A stretch of DNA of 47,914 bases, from NCBI GenBank assembly GCA_020832805.1, contig JAFIED010000253.1, positions 1-47,914 of the forward strand, in the 5' to 3' direction. The stretch comes from Pararhodobacter sp. (GTDB lineage: Bacteria; Pseudomonadota; Alphaproteobacteria; Rhodobacterales; Rhodobacteraceae). Below the pieces are notes generated by a model, which made no database searches, was not told where the DNA came from, and saw only the letters and a list, made by a program, of their open reading frames with translations. Position numbers and translations under genes: made by a program. Shown here in pieces: positions 45,181 to 47,914 of this stretch (position 1 is its first letter; each line of letters opens with the position of its first letter).

Positions 45181-46122
45181 CTAATTCCCGTCGCGGAAAT
45201 CCAGGCCCATTTCGCCATAGCGTTCGGCCTCGTCCAGCCAGCCTGGCCGCACCTTGACCTGAATGAACAGATGCACCGGGCGCTCCAGAAAGGCTGCGAT
45301 CTCGGCGCGGGCCGCCTGACTGATGCCCTTGATCGTTTCGCCCTTGTGGCCCAGCACGATACCCTTGTGCCCGTCGCGCGCGACATAGATCAACTGGTCG
45401 ATCCGGACAGAGCCGTCGTCGCGTTCCTGCCAGCTCTCGGTTTCCACCGTCAACTCATACGGCAGTTCCTGATGCAGGCGCAGCGTGCATTTTTCACGCG
45501 TCATCTCGGCGGCGATCATGCGCAGGGGCAGATCGGCGATCTGGTCTTCGGGGTACAGCCAAGGGCTTTCGGGCAGATTGTCTGCCAGCCATGCCTTCAG
45601 ATCGTCGCAGCCGTGGCCGCGCTCTGCCGATATCATGAACGTGCGTGCAAAGGGGAAGCTTTCGTTCATCTTCTGCGACAGCGCCAGCAACACTTCGGCC
45701 TTGACCCGGTCGATCTTGTTGATTGCCAGAGCCACAGTTGTCTTGCGGGGCAGGCGGTCCTTCAATGTGTCAATGATCGCACGCACCCCCTCGGTCATCC
45801 CGCGATGCGCCTCGATCAGCAGAACTACCACATCGGCATCGGCCGCGCCCCCCCAGGCGGCCGCCACCATCGCCCTGTCCAGCCGGCGACGCGGGCGAAA
45901 CAGCCCCGGCGTGTCGACGAACACGATCTGCGCGGTGCCTTCCAGCGCCACGCCACGGATGCGCGCGCGCGTCGTCTGCACCTTGTGCGTGACAATAGAT
46001 ACCTTGGCCCCGACCATACGGTTCAGCAAGGTGGACTTGCCTGCGTTCGGTTCGCCGATCAGGGCCACGAACCCGGCGCGCGTGGGGCCTTCGCCCCTGG
46101 TTTGGGTCTCTGCCTCGGTCAT
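45181..46122 (-). CDS. era: GTPase Era (313 aa)
   Basis: GTPase that binds 16S rRNA 3' end and helps 30S maturation. G1 is GEPNAGKST, the G2 region is [11 protein letters not shown]3 is DTPGL, G4 is NKID, and the C-terminal KH domain has the segment [18 protein letters not shown]. The length is normal. The ATG at 46122 overlaps the rnc stop by 4 nt, so both are translated in sequence after lepB. Confidence 0.97.
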   Translation of the reverse strand: MTEAETQTRGEGPTRAGFVALIGEPNAGKSTLLNRMVGAKVSIVTHKVQTTRARIRGVALEGTAQIVFVDTPGLFRPRRRLDRAMVAAAWGGAADADVVVLLIEAHRGMTEGVRAIIDTLKDRLPRKTTVALAINKIDRVKAEVLLALSQKMNESFPFARTFMISAERGHGCDDLKAWLADNLPESPWLYPEDQIADLPLRMIAAEMTREKCTLRLHQELPYELTVETESWQERDDGSVRIDQLIYVARDGHKGIVLGHKGETIKGISQAARAEIAAFLERPVHLFIQVKVRPGWLDEAERYGEMGLDFRDGN

Positions 46123-46817
46123 TCGTTACCTTCCAGTCGATCCAGCAGCGCCTTGGCCGCTTCCTGCTCGCCTTGCCGCTTCGATCCGGCCTGCGCCTGT
46201 GCGACCGTGCCATCGGCCAAGGTCACCTCGATGGTGAAAACGGGCGCATGCGGCGGTCCCTCGCGCGCGATTTCGGTATAGCTGGGCGGCGGTTCGCCCC
46301 GGGCCTGGACCAGTTCCTGCAGCGTGGTCTTGGCATCGCGTGCGTCGCTGGCCACACTATCGATCAGCCCCCGCCAGTGGTGCAGGATCACTGACCGCGC
46401 CGCCTCCAGCCCGGCATCCAGATAGATGGCGGCAATGACTGCCTCCATGCCATCGGCCAGCAACGCCTCCTTGCGCCGCCCGCCGGTCAGCATTTCCGAC
46501 CGTCCCATGCGCAACACGTCGCCCAGCCCGACCCTGCGCGCCACCTCGGCCAGTGTTTCGCGCCGCACCAGGGCGTTATAGCGCGGGGCCAGCTTGCCCT
46601 CGGCAGCGTCGCGGTCGGCGGCAAGCAGCGTTTCGGCAATCACCAGCCCCAGTACCCGGTCGCCCAGAAATTCCAGCCGTTGATTGTCCGGCCTGGTGCG
46701 CGACCCTATGGAGGCATGGGTCAGCGCCCTGACCAGCAGGTCTTGCCGCTCAAAACGATGGCCCAGCCTGTCGGAAAACGCGTTGATCTCGGCCGAAATC
46801 CGCATGGGGGGCGTCAT
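46119..46817 (-). CDS. rnc: Ribonuclease III (232 aa)
   Basis: Double-strand RNA endonuclease for rRNA and mRNA processing. The catalytic signature is [16 protein letters not shown], and the second metal-site Glu lies in [14 protein letters not shown]. The C-terminal double-strand RNA-binding domain ends [21 protein letters not shown]. The length is normal. It overlaps lepB by 4 nt upstream and era by 4 nt downstream, the classic lepB-rnc-era operon. Confidence 0.97.
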   Translation of the reverse strand: MTPPMRISAEINAFSDRLGHRFERQDLLVRALTHASIGSRTRPDNQRLEFLGDRVLGLVIAETLLAADRDAAEGKLAPRYNALVRRETLAEVARRVGLGDVLRMGRSEMLTGGRRKEALLADGMEAVIAAIYLDAGLEAARSVILHHWRGLIDSVASDARDAKTTLQELVQARGEPPPSYTEIAREGPPHAPVFTIEVTLADGTVAQAQAGSKRQGEQEAAKALLDRLEGNE

Positions 46818-47602
46818 TGCAGACGATGAAAGAACCGGTCGCTGCGCCAGGTCCAGAAGGCCAGCATCGATGTGCCTGCCGAGGAAAAGATGACCCGGTT
46901 TGCCCGGCCGATCAGATTTTCGAAGGGAACAAAGCCAACCCCGCCAATGTTCTGCGGTGCGCGGCTGTCGACCGAGTTGTCGCGGTTGTCGCCGATGAAA
47001 AAGAAATGCCCCTCGGGCACGGTATACAGCGGCGTGTTGTCGCCAAACCCGCCATCTTCTATGTTCAGGACAGGATACTGACGCCCCCCCGGCAGGGTTT
47101 CGATAAAGCGTGACTTGGTGCAGATGCCACCCTGACCCACAGGTGCGTTCTCGCAGCGCGGGAACTGGCCGGCAGAGCCCTGACGCTCGTACACCTCGGT
47201 AAAGTCGCCGTCAGGCGTTTGCGGAATCGCCTCGCCGTTCAGATACAGGATACCGTCGCGCATCTGCACCGTATCGCCGGGCAGACCGATCACACGCTTG
47301 ATGTAGTCGGCGCCTGAAACCGGATGGCGGAAAACCACGATGTCGCCGCGTTCGGGCTCTCGGGCCAGGATACGGCCGGGAATGGGGCACAGGCCAAAAG
47401 GGCATGACCAGCGCGAATAGCCATAGGCCATCTTGTTGACGAACAGGAAATCGCCGATCAGCAGCGTCTGTTTCATCGATCCTGACGGAATCCAGAAGGG
47501 CTGAAAGAACAACGAGCGGAACACCCCGGCAATCACCAGCGCCCAGAAGACGGTCTTGACGGTTTCCTTCCAGCCATCCTGCTTGCCGGTCGCGCTTGCC
47601 AT
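46814..47602 (-). CDS. lepB: Signal peptidase I (262 aa)
   Basis: Membrane serine peptidase that removes signal peptides on the periplasmic side. One N-terminal membrane segment ([17 protein letters not shown], about 16-32) precedes the catalytic WIPSGSM (nucleophile Ser42), the general-base Lys in [12 protein letters not shown], and box [15 protein letters not shown]. The length is normal for the alphaproteobacterial form. ATG 47602 has GGAG 6 bases upstream; the frame stays open to 47719, but the added part lacks conserved features. It is the first gene of the lepB-rnc-era operon. Confidence 0.96.
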   Translation of the reverse strand: MASATGKQDGWKETVKTVFWALVIAGVFRSLFFQPFWIPSGSMKQTLLIGDFLFVNKMAYGYSRWSCPFGLCPIPGRILAREPERGDIVVFRHPVSGADYIKRVIGLPGDTVQMRDGILYLNGEAIPQTPDGDFTEVYERQGSAGQFPRCENAPVGQGGICTKSRFIETLPGGRQYPVLNIEDGGFGDNTPLYTVPEGHFFFIGDNRDNSVDSRAPQNIGGVGFVPFENLIGRANRVIFSSAGTSMLAFWTWRSDRFFHRLQ

Positions 47603-47914
47603 GCCTTGCTCCGTGAGAAAGCGCCACCCGTGCCGGTGCGGCGTGATAGGGGGCTTCATGCGGCGCGGGCGCCGGGCTGTCAAGCATGTGGCCCGCATGC
47701 TCGCGCGGGTGTCAGGCAAGCGGGCAGGGATACCGGGGCGTCATGTGTCGACTTGGCGCCTGACCCGAAGGCCAGGCGTGACCGCGCCCCGCGGCCGCGC
47801 CGCGCCACGCCCCAGCCCCGGTGCCCGATGTGTCATACCGCGCCCGCGCGCGGGAGCCCCCCGCCACGGGCCACGCCCGCCCCTCGCCCCAGCAGCCCCC
47901 GCCACCCCCCCGGC
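47603..47914. other. GC-rich region upstream of lepB, no recognisable gene
   Basis: I see no gene in these 312 bases. The last ~100 bases are extremely rich in C on the plus strand, with repeated runs of C. TGTCAA at 47678-47683 is a possible -35 (TTGACA) for lepB on the minus strand, but the -10 is weak. Confidence 0.4.
47757..47778 (-). other. UUCG-type hairpin upstream of lepB
   Basis: On the minus strand CGCCTGGCC-TTCG-GGTCAGGCG forms a 9-bp stem with one C-A mismatch, closed by a TTCG tetraloop. No T run follows on the minus strand, so it may be a structured leader or the stem of a terminator for a gene outside the window. Confidence 0.35.

Noticed and set aside
47603-47914. An acpS or other gene upstream of lepB on the minus strand
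   Set aside because: No open frame with recognisable motifs is present; only GC-rich sequence with a hairpin.

Overview
The window reads as a chromosomal segment of an alphaproteobacterium of the order Rhodobacterales (Rhodobacter/Roseobacter type). The main reasons are the replication block lepB-rnc-era / ubiB-ubiE-mutM-echA-rpsT / dnaA-dnaN-recF-gyrB, a DUF2948 gene directly before hisD, a PmtA-type phospholipid methyltransferase, and high GC with strong third-position GC. No species name can be given from sequence alone.

Left part, about 1-26.8 kb: an accessory surface-glycan locus. It starts inside the 3' end of an IS3-family element (1-256). From 19509 down to 490 runs a long, tightly packed minus-strand series: a two-enzyme glycosyltransferase (GT2+GT4, 900 aa), an ATP-grasp enzyme with an N-terminal acylphosphatase domain, a LicD-like protein, two coiled-coil proteins with in-frame repeats, a P-loop kinase-like protein, a GT4-methyltransferase fusion, a sulfotransferase, a 1510-aa protein with four glycosyltransferase modules, and two more sulfotransferases. 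Divergent from it lie UDP-glucose dehydrogenase and UDP-glucuronate 4-epimerase (UDP-GlcA and UDP-GalA supply). Next come a minus-strand APH-like kinase, a tiny ORF and a second GT2+GT4 protein that is a paralogue of the first, then an unrecognised 180-aa protein. Together these could build a uronic-acid-containing, sulfated and perhaps methylated glycan. No flippase, polymerase or ABC exporter is in the window, so export must be encoded elsewhere. Several sulfotransferase genes are visibly richer in AT than their neighbours.

Boundary, about 26.8-27.4 kb: a tRNA-Thr(GGT) on the minus strand, with a decayed 5' half of a second tRNA-Thr 82 bases upstream of it.

Right part, 27.4-47.9 kb: core housekeeping genes. 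A small ORF, a DUF2948 protein and hisD lead on the plus strand; hisD carries a frameshift as given. Then come pmtA, gyrB, a LysE-type exporter, recF, dnaN and dnaA (all minus), rpsT with a strong terminator, echA and mutM (minus), ubiE-ubiB (plus), deoD and rpsU (minus), a COQ9-family gene and a branched-chain aminotransferase-like gene (plus), and lepB-rnc-era (minus, overlapping by 4 nt each). ubiE, ubiB and COQ9 all serve ubiquinone synthesis. The last ~310 bases hold no recognisable gene.

The most unusual material is in the glycan locus: fusion of several enzymes into single chains, an acylphosphatase/ATP-grasp fusion, and coiled coils whose exact DNA repeats preserve coiled-coil register, which could act as a length-variable spacer.
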